64,000 nucleotides of DNA from Marsupella aquatica (GCA_973895155.1 OZ316895.1:11966001-12030000); one strand, 5' to 3'. Shown: positions 46,107 through 59,087, numbered from the stretch's first letter. Notes: a model not told the origin generated them from the letters alone. Made by a program: numbers and translations.

Positions 46107-47250
46107 TACCCTTTATGTAAGTGAGTGTCTGTGGCCCAAGTGCTTAACCCATAACTTTACATGTCTCCCATAACATGTGAGCACAAGCACTGTTGCATCT
46201 TTTTGTGGTTTTGTGTGTGTTACGTTGATGGAGTTCAAACTCCGTGTTTGATGGCAAACTCCAAGCTTTGGTCGCATCAGTCGTCATGGACATTGTCATT
46301 TTTGAGTTGCTGTCGTGTCAACTTCTGGGACTTATGGGTTGAGGCAGGTCTTGACTAAAGGACTTACTTTGAGCGAGACTTTATCCCTTAACTCGCCCCT
46401 TAACAGTCAGGTCAATGCTAAACCCCCTGCCAAAAAAGACCCATAAGTCATGCCAATAAGGTGAGTTATGGGTCCAGCTGAGCTTTGAGAGACCCTATTA
46501 TAACTATAGTGCAATTGTACTGTACTACAGTCCCTGCCACCCACAGCCCATGCCGCCCTTACGACTAGGTAGGATAAACCCGCTCGTCACTGGTTGAATG
46601 GACGGTGGATGCCGTGCATCATCTTTATTGGAGAAATGGTCGCCATCGGATCTGAGCCAAGTTAACTGCGGTTGTGTGCTGTACTGCACAGTGAAAGTCA
46701 AACACACAGTCCATGAAGATCCTTCTGGTAAGGGTGTCTTTTTTTTGCTCCTGTTTGCTCGAAAAGACACTCTAAGGGATAGGTTCCATGGGCCAGGAGT
46801 AGGGAGTACGATCACTCCCTTTGACACCCCTTGGGGCCAAGCTATGCCGTACACCAAGGTGTACACAATATTTTAAATATACGAGTTTTGACTTTATAGC
46901 CAATGAAAAATGGGCAGGGGGTAATTCTGGAGCTTAACAGGGACTGCGAGAGAAAATCATACTCTCTAGTATTGTACTATCTGACACCCCTTAGTCCCTG
47001 GAAAAGTTGTAATCTTTTGGCTTAAACATTGTGACACACATCTGTACTCCTCACTCCCAGCCCCATAGAACCAAACCCTGAGTTCCTTTTCGTTTTACCA
47101 GCCTGTGGCGGCAGCAGTTTAATTGCCCCTTTTTTTGGTGAAAGATACAATCTAGACCGTAGGATGCTAAACTTTGGCCAGAGTTGCCTTTACAACACCA
47201 TGGCAGCAGCAGTCTGCTAAAATTTTACCATCCTACATGGGATTGTGTGG
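46107..47250. other. Intergenic between foldback and tandem repeat
   Basis: No gene recognised. It contains the second copy of the degenerate repeat (46501-46690). Remaining ORFs are motif-less. Confidence 0.55.
46501..46690 (+). repeat. Degenerate direct repeat, copy 2
   Basis: Partner of 45161-45340, about 1.35 kb apart and in the same orientation. It is diverged, with several small indels. Confidence 0.65.
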
Positions 47251-47404
47251 ATCCCCTTGACACTTGTTTTTATCCAAAACATACACCACCCCCAAAAGAA
47301 ACGCCACTTAAAGTAAGGCACAATTTGATCCCCTTGACACTTGTTTTTATCCAAAACATACACCACCCCCAAAAGAAACGCCACTTAAAGTGAGGCATGA
47401 TTTT
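47251..47404. repeat. 77-bp tandem duplication
   Basis: Units 47251-47327 and 47328-47404 both run ATCCCCTTGACACTTG ... CGCCACTTAAAGT and differ only near their 3' ends (TAAGGCACAATTT versus TGAGGCATGATTT). Confidence 0.93.
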
Positions 47405-47529
47405 AGGGAGGCCAAATAAATGGATTTGAAGATTACTTTGGGGAAATATCAGAGCTTGGAAAAAATGAGCATTCTGCTGCCTCCAACGGGTTGTGAAGAG
47501 ACCCTGTAATTGCCTTAATGTGTGAGAGA

Positions 47530-47873
47530 TGTTAGATATTGCTCTAGTCTTGTGACTAATGTGCTAACCATAGTTAGGCTAACTCGGGTTACGACCTAGC
47601 TAAGGTTAGCGGTAGTGCTGTTGTGCATATAGCCAGGGCTGATGCCAGACCCTGGTGGAACAAAGGCTCATTGTTATGGAGCTAGTTGAGAGATAGGAAG
47701 AGCTTGTGCTGTGGATGCTTGGTATGGCCGGTCGGCCTAGAGTGCAATAAAGCTCTTGTATGTTCCCGTGGACGTAGCCTCATGTGGAGGTGAACCACGT
47801 ATCTCTCTATGTCGACTATTGTGCGTTGGATGGTTCATGGGCTTGCCGTTACGAATGTCGTCTATGCTCAACA
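47530..47873 (+). repeat. 5' LTR of B2
   Basis: 344 bp, TGTTAGATATTGC ... GCTCAACA. It belongs to a subfamily distinct from B1, for example GACTAATGTGC where B1 has GACTCTTGAGC. Confidence 0.97.
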
Positions 47874-47875
47874 AG

Positions 47876-47887
47876 TGGTATCAGAGC
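47876..47887 (+). promoter_or_regulatory. Primer-binding site of B2
   Basis: TGGTATCAGAGC two bases after the 5' LTR, complementary to initiator tRNA-Met and identical to B1. Confidence 0.95.
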
Positions 47888-48643
47888 ATGCCTGGGAGGT
47901 GACAAGGTTTTTTTGTGACAGGTTTTTTCCAGCATTCATTGTCGATGGTACATTCAGAGTTTCGTCGCATGAAACTCGAATGTGTGTGGCTGAGCGGATA
48001 GGTTAGTGAGAGGGCTTTCTAACGGTGGTTAGAACTCGCTGATCGGTATCCGTGGTGCGGAGGAATCAAAGTTTGCGTTGTTCAGGTTTTATTCATGTTC
48101 GACGGTTTTCGGGGGAGAGACCAGAGTTTGTGTTTTCAACAGTGTGAGCTGTGCGGTGCGGGAGGCGTCGCATGTTGTAGCTCAAGTTGAAGGTTGAAGC
48201 AAACTGGTCGTTTTGGTAGCTGGATTGTTGCCGAGTTGTTACCGAGTGCGACGTGACGAGTGACGGAGGCGTTCAGGTTTTTTCACAAGCTATGGAGCTT
48301 GTTCTCATCTGAACCGGGTTTCTCTTCGTGACGTCCGACTCGGTGGAAGAAACGCGAAGTGCTACGGCTCAACGGTTTGATCGCGGCGAAGCGGTCGTTT
48401 TGAGTCCGGGATTGGCACGTGACGCGGAGTGAGTGTGAAGCAGTGGAATTTTTTTTCTCTGCTGGAGCTGCAGACTGTGCTGGTGCAATTCGGCAACATT
48501 TCCTGTCGGCGGCATTCACTTTACTCGTGAGAAGCAGCGGCGTTCAAGTATTGGACTCCTAGCTTTGTGGGCTACGCGGTGGTGTTGAGTTTTGAGTTTT
48601 ATGAGAAGTTTCGAAAAAAGACGTTTTTTCGTGATTGTTTCAT

Positions 48644-49697
48644 ATGAGTGACTCGGAGGATACTGGAAGAATTGGCGTCGGTGGAGCTTCAAGATCGCGA
48701 TGGTCAGACGGAGAGTCTGAGGAGGAGCTGCTACCGTTTGAGGAAGAACTAGTGACACCGGTACGATCACCGGTGCGGCGTGCAGTGGAGGAAGCTGTGT
48801 TACTACCAGAGCTATCGGTAGTAGGGAAGAAGAGGGAGATGGCTAGATTCGGAGGAGTAAAGTTTGAGGTGGAGAAGTACGATGGTCGTACTGACTACTT
48901 GCTCTGGGAGAAGCAAGTGAAGGGTGTTCTACGGGCCATGGGCTTAGCTCATCTGCTCTCTTCGCGAGAGCAGTATGATGAAGAGGAGGAGATTTCTTTG
49001 AGACAGTGGAGACAGGAGCAGGTGATTGCTGTCAATGCAGTGATGCTATATCTCAAGCCGCACATCATCAAGCAGCTGGATGATTATACGGATTGCACGT
49101 CACTGTTCAAGGCTCTAAGAGAGAAGTACTACCGGGAAGATGCATCAGACCGGCTATACAAGAAATCTCTCTTGATGAGCCTCAGACTCAAGGAAGGGAG
49201 CAAGATGCAGATCACCTGGATGAGTTTGACAGTCTAGCTATTGATCTGTCAAACCTAGGAAAAGGAGTTGAAGATGAGAATAAGGCCTTGCTTCTGCTAA
49301 GCTCCTTACCGCCGTCTTATCAGGGCTTGAAACAGGTGCTCTTGTACAGAGATTTGAAGTCCATTTCGTATAATGAGGTGGTGAGCTCATTACTGTCTGA
49401 TGATGCTCAGAAGAAGCTAGGTCTATCACAGACAGCATCTTCTTCTGGCACTGCGCTCAATGTGAACAGGGGAAGAGCAGCATAGCGCACGAATGGGCAG
49501 TACAGGTTTAGATCTACATCACGGGGGAGATCTAAATCCAGAGGGAAATCGCAAGAGAGGAAGCCTCTTGCATGTTGGAATTGTGGCAAGCCTGGCCACA
49601 TGAAAAGGGATTGTCGAGTAAAGGTCCCTACTGCCTCTGCTAATGCGGCATCGAGCTCGCATGAGGTAGATTTACTCGATGATGATGACATATTGTG
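48644..49697 (+). pseudogene. B2 gag (broken)
   Basis: ATG at 48644 (MSDSEDTG). The N-terminal part is intact across the site where B1 has a deletion, so B2 shows the original N-terminal frame. A 1-bp deletion near 49208 (GCAGATCACC versus GCAGGATCATC in B1) and a TAG at 49483-49485 break it. The zinc knuckle CWNCGKPGHMKRDC is present downstream. Gag ends at the same TGA as in B1. Confidence 0.9.
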
Positions 49698-52600
49698 ATG
49701 TCAAAGTTATGCTCTCAACGTAGTGTCAAATCCAGGTAAAGATGACTAGATTCTAGATAGTGCATGTACTTTTCACATTTACTCTAGAAGAGATTGTTTC
49801 AGTTCTTACACGGTTTCCAACGGGTCAGTGTTGATGGGAAATGGAATCTCATGTCAAGTTGTTGGACTTGGATCTGTAAGATTTCAGATGTTTGATGGTG
49901 TTGTGAGAACGTTGAGGAATGTGAGACATATTCCCAGCATGATGAAAAATCTCATTTCACTTGGAGTTTTAGAAGCAAATGGCCATCAGTGGAGCTCTGC
50001 TAATGGTGTCCTTCAGGTTTCAACTGGTACTAAAGTTGTATTGAAGGGAAAGAGACATAGCAATCTATACGTTTTGGAGGGCAGTGTAGTTTGTGATGAA
50101 GCCAATGTAACCTTATCTCATGAGGAGACGGCCCGGCTTTGGCACTTCCGTTTGGGCCACATGAGTGAAAAAGGTTTGGTTATTCTTCAAAAGAAAGGAT
50201 TACTTTCTAATTTGCAATCTTGTAAGTTGGAATTTTGTGAGCACTGTGTGCTAGGGAAGCAACACAGGAAACCCTTCGGAGTTGGAACTCACACCAGCAA
50301 GGAGGTACTTGAGTATGTACATAGTGATGTGTGGGGTCCAGCCCCTACTCCCTCACATTCTGGACGGTTATACTATGTCACGTTCATAGACGATTACTCA
50401 AGGTATGTGTGGATATACTTTCTACACAATAAGTCTGATGTTTTTGCCACTTTTAAGGAGTGGAAAGCCCAAGTAGAGAATCAGACTGGTAATAAGGTGA
50501 GATATCTTCGATCGGATAATGGCGGTGAATACAGTTCCGGGGAATTTGGAACGTATTGTAAGGAGCAGGGGATTACCCGCCATCTCACAACAAGTTATAT
50601 TCCTCAGCAGAATGGTATTTCTGAGAGACTCAACCAAACACTATTGGACCGCTCGAGGAGTATGTTGAGTCAATCATGCTTACCACATGAGTTTTGGGCT
50701 AAAGCTGTCAACACTACAGCTTATTTGGTAAATTTTTCTCCATCCAGTTCTATTGGATTCAAGACGCCATTTGAAATGAGGTACGGGCGTCCAGCAGATT
50801 ACTCACATCTGAGGATTTTTGGATGTGATGCTTATGTGCTTACACCTTCCCAGCTTCGATCCAAGCTGGAGTCCAAGTCGAAGAAGTGCATTTTCCTTGG
50901 CTATCAGAAAGGTGTTAAGGGTTATAGGTTATGGGATCCAGTAACCTGTAAACTAATTGTCAGTAGAGATGTGTCATTTAATGAATCCAGATCAATCCAA
51001 GGAGGGGGAGAGTTCTCAGGACTCCCATACTGACAAGGGAAAATCTCCCATCCCGGACCGGGTTGAGGGGGAGATTAGTCATGATGCAATTCATGACAGG
51101 AGAGATGGAGAAGCTTCGGGCTTGGAGCTGGTTCCTGTGATGGAACAAGAGGAGTAGATTGTTGCTGGGGTACCTTAAATTCAACCAGCAGCAACAGCAG
51201 ATCAGCCTGAGTCATCTACTAGAAGAACTTCCAGTCGTTCTACTAGAGCTCCTACCAGGTATGGTCAATGGGCAGACTCATCTAAGCTAGATGATATTGA
51301 CATTGCACCTGATGAAGATGATATGGCTTTGATCTTGGAAGAAGGAGAGCCTTCTTCGTACAATGAGGCTTGTGCTTCAGAGCAGAAGCATGAGTGGAAT
51401 GCAGCAATGCAGAGGGAGTTGCAATCTTTGAGTGACAACAAGACATGGGAGCTGGTGGAGCTTCCAAGAGGTCAACAAGTGGTGGACAGCAAGTGGATTT
51501 ACAAGTTGAAGGACAGTCCTTCAGAGGGTGGAGATAAGATCTACAAGGCAAGGCTTGTTGCCAAGGGGTTCACTCAGGAGAAAGGAGTGGACTACAATGA
51601 GGTCTTTTCACCGGTGGCTAAGTATTCCACAATTCGGATCTTGTGTCAGCTTGTTGTATTTTTTGGTCTGGTGATGGATCAGATGGATGTTGTTACTGCT
51701 TTTCTCTATGGCAACTTGGAAGAGTTGATCTTCATGAGACAGCCACTAGGCTTTATGAAGAAGGGCCAAGAGAACTTAGTTTGCAGATTGCTCAAGTCCT
51801 TGTATGGATTGAAGCAGTCTCCCAGACAATGAAACAAGCGGTTTGATGATTTCATGCTTGCTCAAGGTTTTACAAGGATGGTGTATGATCCTTGTGTGTA
51901 TACGAAATCAGTCAAGAATGATGTATTTGGTTTCATCATTCTGATGATCTATGTGGATGACATGCTGATTGTGGCTAAAGATCAATCTGAGGTTGACAGT
52001 CTCAAGGCAAAATTGAGTGTTGAATTCAGGATGAAGGATCTTGGTAAGGCCAAGAGGATCTTAGGGATGGAGATTTTTAGGAACTCTGAGACTGGACAGT
52101 TGTGCTTGAGTCAAGGCCAGTATGCGAGGAAAGTACTTGCACGATTCAACATGGAGAACTGTAAGCTAGTGAGTATTTCTTTAGCTTCACATTTCAAGTT
52201 ATCATCGGCTTTCTCTCCTACGGATGCTGTGGAGAAAGGTCTGATGGCTAAGATTCCTTATGAGAAGTCAGTAGGCAGTCTGATGTATTTGATGACTTGT
52301 ACTAGGCCTGACTTGGCCCTAGCGATGGGCAAGGTTAGCAGATTCATGTCAAATCCAGGGAAGGTACACTGGGAAGCTGTGAAGTGGATTCTCAGGTATG
52401 TGAAGGGAACACAGGACTATGGATTACTATTTGATAACAGATCAGATAGAACGTTGGTTGGCTATGTAAATTCTGACTATGGAGGCTGTCTGGATACAAG
52501 GAGGTCTACAACTGGGTTTGCTTACACTCTTGGAGGAGGATGTATCAGTTGGAAATCTACCTTGCAGAAGTGCATATCTCAGTCTACTACAGAAGCAGAG

Positions 52601-52918
52601 TATGTTGCAGCAGCAGAAGCAGCAAAGGAAGCAATTTGGTTGGATAAGTTGATCGCGGAGATGGGTTTAGAGCATGGAAAAATGACTCTAAACTATGATA
52701 GTCAGAGTGCTCTTCACTTGGCTGCTAACCAGGTGATGGATAGCAGGGTGAAGCACATTGATATCAGGTACCATTTTATCAGGCAAGCAGTGTCTGATAA
52801 AACTTTTGAGCTAGTCAAGATTGATGGAAAGCTCAATCCCGCTGATGCCTTTACCAAAGTGATTCCTTTGGAGAGTTTCTCAAGACACCGTGCTACTTTG
52901 CAGGTTTTGCAGTTGTAG
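49698..52918 (+). pseudogene. B2 pol (broken)
   Basis: Same domain order as B1: protease core with a private TAG replacing the Trp of DDW (49747-49749), integrase, RT (YGLKQSPRQ, YVDDMLIV) and RNase H. A 1-bp insertion near 50994 shifts frame after integrase, and TAG 51155, TAA 51176 and TGA 51830 follow. The last open part (51854-52918) contains the RT active site and RNase H to the natural stop. It is not functional. Confidence 0.92.
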
Positions 52919-53125
52919 TGCAAGTAGAGTTATTTAGCAATGTATGACTATTTGTATATGGATTACTCATTCCTGTTAGGCTACGACTTAGTTCTAGTTA
53001 ACCCTTAGTTAACCCTTGTGGTTTTTAGGGGGAGACCTGGTTTGGTGATTGTCTAGAACTTCCCGCTGAGGATTCCATATGGTAGCATTTAGTCCAGTCC
53101 CCAAGACAAGAATCAAGGGGGAGTT

Positions 53126-53469
53126 TGTTAGATATTGCTCTAGTCTTGTGACTAATGTGCTAACCAGAGTTAGGCTAACTCGGGTTAGGACCTAGCTAAG
53201 GTTAGCGGTAGTGCTGTTGTGCATATAGCCAGGGTTGATGCCAGACCCTGGTAGAACAAAGGCTCATTGTTATGGAGCTAGTTGAGAGATAGGAAGAGCT
53301 TGTGCTGTGGATGCTTGGTATGGCCGGTCGGTCTAGAGTGTAGTAAAGCTCTTGTATGTTCCCGTGGACGTAGCCTCATGTGGAGGTGAACCACGTATCT
53401 CTCTGTGTCGACTATTGTGCGTTGGATGGATCATGAGCTTGCCATTACGAATGTCGTCTATGCTCAACA
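53126..53469 (+). repeat. 3' LTR of B2
   Basis: 344 bp, preceded by the purine run CAAGGGGGAG. It ends CTCAACA next to the AGAGA duplication. Confidence 0.97.
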
Positions 53470-53474
53470 AGAGA

Positions 53475-56165
53475 GTCCACCATGAAAAGAAAACTAAGAG
53501 AAGAGTAACTCTGAAAACCCCTCTGAAAAGAGCGAAAGAGATTCGCTTAGGGGTGTCTTGTTCGCTTCCTCTCTTTGCTGGCTCTTTCACTACAGTCACA
53601 GTGAAGTGGAAATCTGTGAAGTAAACTGATGTGATTGTTCCCTTAATATGTAGGAAGCCTTCTTACAATTGCCAAAACTAGACATGTCTAGCAAGGGGCT
53701 TCCAGAATGATGTCACCTACCATCACTTGGGGGGTTTGTTCCCCCACAACAAGAGTATCCATTCTGGGCAAAAAGGAAAATTAGGTGGAATGAAAAGTTG
53801 AAATTTTCAAAATGTCACATACTATCACATTATCAAAACAAACAGTATTGGTGTTACCCAATAGAAGGGGCCTTCAAAATCATGAGACGCTTGAGATGTC
53901 ATCCCCTAATAGAGCTTAGGGTTTACTCTTTAACAGTAGTTTAAGAACATAATTTGCATGGATGACATCCCCAGAAGTATCACAATATACCTGACAAATA
54001 TAGTGTTATCAAGTCAATGCTTGTGCATTGACCAGTATTTTCCATAATAAATTATGTGAAAGTGAAGCCCAGATGGTCCTTCATGTTGGACACTGTGCTC
54101 CAGTGGACCCCATTTTGGTGGTCCATGAGAATTTTGGGCTTATAGCTTGATGAATATGAGTCTTAAATAAAGTTATAAAATTTCCACTGCAAGGCAACTA
54201 GAGAAGGAAGAGACATACAAAAACACAAGCCCTAATATCTCATATTAGCAGAGTGAAAATTAATCTAATAGGATCTATCCCTCCCCATTCCATGATGGAT
54301 ACTTCAACCAAAATGGCCAAAAATCACTCACTTTGATAAAAGTGTAGCTCAACTATTTCTCTAGCATATACTCAAATTAGTTTGAATTTATAATCATCAA
54401 ATTAGTACAATTAAACTCACATTTTGGGGAATCTGGTCCATGGGGGTGTCCAAAGACCAACAATGTGTCCATGGGAGCATCATTTTTCAAATGATGTTGT
54501 GCATTGAGCATAAATGCTGTTGAATATAAATGAGATGGCCAAGCAGTCAAACACGATGAGCAAATGAGGTGGTCTGACACTGAATTCAAAGAATTTAACT
54601 AAGAATGTGCAAGAATGTTAGGCAGAAAGAGGAGCACAGTGATATCTTTAGTATCATCTCTTGGTTAGGAAAAAAATATCTCATCTCTGGAGTTGAACAG
54701 CCAAGGAGGCTTTATAGCAACATGACATTTCAGCTTCGCACTAGCTTTAACACTTGTGAGCATGACATGACTTAAACAGACAGTGGGAAAGTACGAGTAA
54801 GATTGCATACTATAGTCTTAACGAACACCATTAGTGGTGAAAGTACTAAGATCCTTTGTGGTCCTACAATCACACACTCCATATCTGTTTCAAGCTAAAA
54901 GTGTTGTGACCCATTGTTTTGTATATCCAATCAAGAATTACTAAGACTAATTCAAATTTCAAGGCATCATACCACTCATGCAAATGTAATCTAGATGGTA
55001 AGCACAAATGAGCTGTTAGCATTATACATATCACGTGAATGTTTTGCTCTGTTTATATTTGAGCGACAAAGCGAGATCTAGTTAACAGCCGCAGTTGGAG
55101 AATTGATTGGGCATCGACACAGGTAAATTGACAAAGCTTCAAAGTTTATATTTACAGGTGAAGCAAATAATTGGCTCCATTAACCGCTCTCAAAATCTTA
55201 AGAATCTTAATCTTCATTAGAAAGCAAAGAATTCAGCTCACACAAATCTCCCTCCATTCTCAGACCTGTACATGACTATAACTACGATGTTTGGAGATTT
55301 GGCTGGACTATTTGGAGACAGGTGAATACACAAGTGTAGACTGCCAAGAGGAAAGAGGCAAAAACGCATGTACAAACAGATTAGGGAATGGCCTCTCCCT
55401 GTATTTCAGAAACTAGGCATCTATCACAACGTCAGTCTCCCTGCATGACAACCAAAAACGTAGTTCGTGTTAGAATCAAATCTAAAGAATTATTGTACAG
55501 GTCAGACAGCCTCACCCTTGGTCATGATTGACAATCACAAGCTTGAGAGACGAAAGGTTCACAAACACAGATCAAGGTACTCTGAGAAAGCAGACCCCAG
55601 TAGATAAGAATCTTGAGAATCGTGAGAGCAGGATAGTACCCACCTTGCCACACGTTATCTCATACTGCTTTCACTCCTTGTAAAGATCTTGCCTGGATAG
55701 GTCCATGTGACTTCATTATCATTTAAACATCAAATGAAACATGCAAAGACAGCTCCATCACGCTACATCCGACATATGGTCTATATGTCATCACTGGAAA
55801 CTGCATAGAAGTTGTACCATACAGATTTGACTAACAGGTCTTCATACATCAAATGGACATAGTGGAGCCACTCCAATCTTAGAGTAGCTCAGGATTCATG
55901 CAAGCTGATCATCTATCATTGACCAGTTGCGTAACTTATAGTGCACGGCTACAGATGTGTGCAAGCTGTCCGCAACACTATTATATTGGTGCTGGGAAGT
56001 GCACAGGCAATGTACCCTGACTCTACCTCGCAACTGTCTCGGAGTTCTTTGCAGTACTTCTTACGATAACTACGAAGCGAATATATTCATAATGGTCTTG
56101 TGATATAACTCCATGGGGAAAAGAAGAACCTCGAGTAGCACACCAACTCCATTCATAAGATGATC
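53475..56165. other. Gene-free stretch right of B2
   Basis: AT-rich non-coding DNA. It holds the inverted copy of the dispersed repeat (54060-54487). The last few hundred bases would be the LPEAT1 3' UTR. No other gene recognised. Confidence 0.55.
54060..54487 (-). repeat. Dispersed repeat, copy 2 (inverted)
   Basis: Reverse complement matches 35491-35901 in order, with substitutions and small indels. See copy 1. Confidence 0.7.
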
Positions 56166-59087
56166 TCAATCTAGTTTTTCATGGAGTTGATTAGGAAGAA
56201 TTTTACCGGCCAGAGCTGCATGATACACTCGTTTCTCATAAAGTCCTATGTCCGATCTTTTCAAGTCCCCCTGCACCAACGATACAAATATTCAGATGGA
56301 TCCAATTCATCTATGTTCCATCGTAAACGCACCCTATTTGTATGAATAAAACTTTCAAAAGCATTCTTCCAACGTGCAATCGTGCAATTCAATCCTAAAC
56401 AGAAGGTTGAGGGCCTCAATTTCTGTTCCATCTCCGAAGATATCATCAAAATGATGCAACGTTTCAAATCACATTCCAAGAAGAAGAATAGTTTAACTTG
56501 ATCATACGAGCCTCTGTAGTCCACGCACACGAGACGAACTAACACCAATTCTGAAAAAGAAAAGTTCAGCTCAAAAGATATGGGCTTACCTCAGTAGACA
56601 TTAAAGTACGAACATTGGTGGCATAGATCTTGGGATCTGAGCATTCCTTTGCAGTTGGGTAATACACTGGTAGCCTCGTAACCTCCAAATGATTTACAAA
56701 TTGACAGAGAAGAAGAATGACATGGCGGACCTGCAAGATGCGTCCTGGTCATATCCGTATCTAGTTTTCAGCCAAAAGGCCAAGGTCGTATAGATTTCTC
56801 AAGCAATCTTCTGTACTTTGCGAGCCCTCTCAATCAAACTTGTCGATATAGGAGGTGTAGAAGAGCAATGGCTTCATCTTACCCCCGTGATGGTTTCCCA
56901 AGCAGGGCTGAACCGCAAGTAGGGATACTTCAACAGCACAGGTAGAATTGGAGTCCCAGCGAGAAAAGCACCAGTCTTGAAGGGCAATAAATATTCTCCA
57001 TTGGTGGTCGTTCCCTCTGCACAAGGTAATTTATAAGGGAAAGAGGAATGTAGAGGACGAGACGACATTCATTGACATTTGGCAAGTGGACTGCCCCGGA
57101 TTATGATTCTCTGGTAGCAGGAAAGAGAGGAGCTGAAGAATACCTGGAAACAGTAAGAAAATTGGTGCTGTTTCGCTTCTGTGTGCTGCTTGCAAACGCT
57201 CTTTAATAATGCCTGCTCAAGCACAGAAGCCAAACCACATTACTCCAGATGTCCTGAATTATACAACCCGCGTGCTAACGTAGACTAATCAAGCTAGCTA
57301 TAGAATTTCACTAATGATGGCATTAGAGCGACGACTATCTCCAGAATACTGCCGAGTTTAGGGTTTAGTTCTGAAGATCCCTAAATCCCCTAGACTCTTC
57401 ATGAGAAAAATACGTACCTGACACTCCCTTGAAATTTGGGGACCTGGATTCACGTTGAACATATACACAGCCCATGCACTTGCTGCACCAGAGATGCAGC
57501 CCGGGCAGTAGTATTAGCAGAGCAACTGAACTCTCTCATCTTTATTCCAAACAGAGATCAAGCCATGCAACATGGTCACTCCTTGCATGGTGCGTCTGCG
57601 ACATTGACTTCCCAAACACTTACTTAACTTTGTCAAGCAAAAGTAATTCACCTTATCAAGCCAATCAAAGGCAACTTCGCCACTGATTTCTTTCAGGATG
57701 AATATTCACAGCACAAAGTCAGGGAAAACAATTAGAAGATCACGAAATTTCACTTAGGAAAGAAGAGATACACAATTGAAACTCAAACCAGAGCAGAATC
57801 GGACATATCGGACAAGAAGCATTACAAAAAACTTATTCACCGGCTACCAGTGAAGGGCGAAATCAACATTAGTCGACCATCTATTTGAATCATCCACATA
57901 CTGGCCCTAGACTAATGTGTCGTTGTTCACCAAACGAAGCTAAAGTGCTTACGACTGGGGTTGGATGACAAGCATGAAATACCTTCGCAACAAAGCTGGG
58001 GAAAGATGCAGACATATGATAGAGAATGTCAATATAAGATATGTGATTAGAGACGATGGCACCGGGAAACCCCATTGGTGTCTCCAACAACCCCTGGTTA
58101 TCCTGTTTGCAGAAAGTAGTGAAAGTAAGCGTGATTCATCACAGGGGCATACAGAACACAGCACGATAGCTAACAAACTTCGAACACTCACATCCTGACC
58201 GAGAAATTCACTTCTCCGAGTGGCTGCAGCAGAGAAACGGTATTACTTGGAGACAGATTCAGGCAAAACCTATCATATCTGAAGGAATTTCCCAACAATC
58301 GTACCTCGGTTTCTGGCTCTCCTAATCCCAGGTCGAGACGGCGCATGACCTCAGGGGTCTTGTGAGAGACTTTAATATGGTAGAATCCAAAGACAAATAG
58401 TAATGACCTTGCCAGCCAGCGCCCAGTGATCACGATGACACGGCGTCTGAGTCCTGTAAGATAGCCATAATTCTCTTGCCCTTCTTCGTCTCCAGGGAGC
58501 CGAAATAGGGTGCAAACCTTGCAAATGCACCAATATAAAATGAGGATCAAGAGGAGGAGAATGACTCGGATAGGCGCAATGGTGACGAGGGCAAGGCCTA
58601 GCAGGATCTTCTCCAAAAGAGGAAAGGGACCTCTTCCGAATGTACCGTAAGTGTCCTCTCTAACAAAAGCAGCGTACTTCTCCTCCATCTCCTCTATTAG
58701 CCCAGGAGTTATGTCTTCCTCTCTTACTGGCACCAGAGCAGATTGGGTAGTTGTTGTCCTGACATCAGCAGCTGCCCTCACATCGACAGCAGAGCTCTCA
58801 TTTTCCGAGTTGCCGCTTTTAGAGTGTAACAGGACTTTCATGTCATCCTCAAAGTTATGGCTCCTTAACACTTCCGATTTCTTCTTCGCCATGTGATCCG
58901 CTGCTCCTCGCTCTATCTGCTGATCTTCAGCCCTGGCATTGGTAGAGAGCAGGGGTGCATCTTGGTTCTCTCTCCCAAACGACCCGCTTGAGTCAAGTAG
59001 GTTAGAATTTCCTTGCCCTATCTGCTCGGGCTGCTGCTGTTTTTCCTGGGCCGGCAGCTCCAATTCCCTTCTCACTGGATTTCCCAT
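56166..59087 (-). CDS. LPEAT1: Lysophosphatidylethanolamine acyltransferase (LPEAT1-like)
   Basis: Eight exons: 58305-59087, 57983-58102, 57652-57689, 57418-57482, 57144-57212, 56883-57016, 56590-56730, 56166-56270. They give 484 codons plus TGA, all in phase. A ~130-residue Gln/Ser/Glu-rich N-terminus precedes the conserved start (EEKYAAFVREDTYGTFGRG). Two or three hydrophobic helices follow at ~158-195 and ~225-236. Acyltransferase motif I is NHISYID (His281/Asp286), with KCMGCVYVQRE between motifs and motif III FPEGTTTNG (E359). C-terminal KRVYHAAL is family-typical. It transfers acyl groups from acyl-CoA to lysophospholipids, mainly lysoPE, at the ER. It lacks the EF-hands of LPEAT2. Exon 2 has two in-frame acceptors nine bases apart (58102 or 58093). 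The N-terminus is longer than in Arabidopsis. Confidence 0.94.
57355..57366 (+). repeat. Telo-box-like motif in an LPEAT1 intron
   Basis: GTTTAGGGTTTAG lies just after the donor of the 57418-57482 exon on the gene's transcript. It reads AAACCCTAAAC on the gene strand. Confidence 0.5.

Larger units (their letters stand above)
47530..53469 (+). mobile_element. Copia element B2, full length, 5940 bp, decayed
   Basis: Flanked by the 5-bp target duplication AGAGA (47525-47529 and 53470-53474). LTRs are 47530-47873 and 53126-53469 with about 11 differences, roughly twice the divergence of B1's pair, so B2 is older. It lacks the 878-bp leader block of B1. Breaks in the coding region are a 1-bp deletion near 49208, TAG 49483-49485, the shared gag/pol TGA, TAG 49747-49749, a 1-bp insertion near 50994, TAG 51155-51157, TAA 51176-51178 and TGA 51830-51832. 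Confidence 0.97.
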
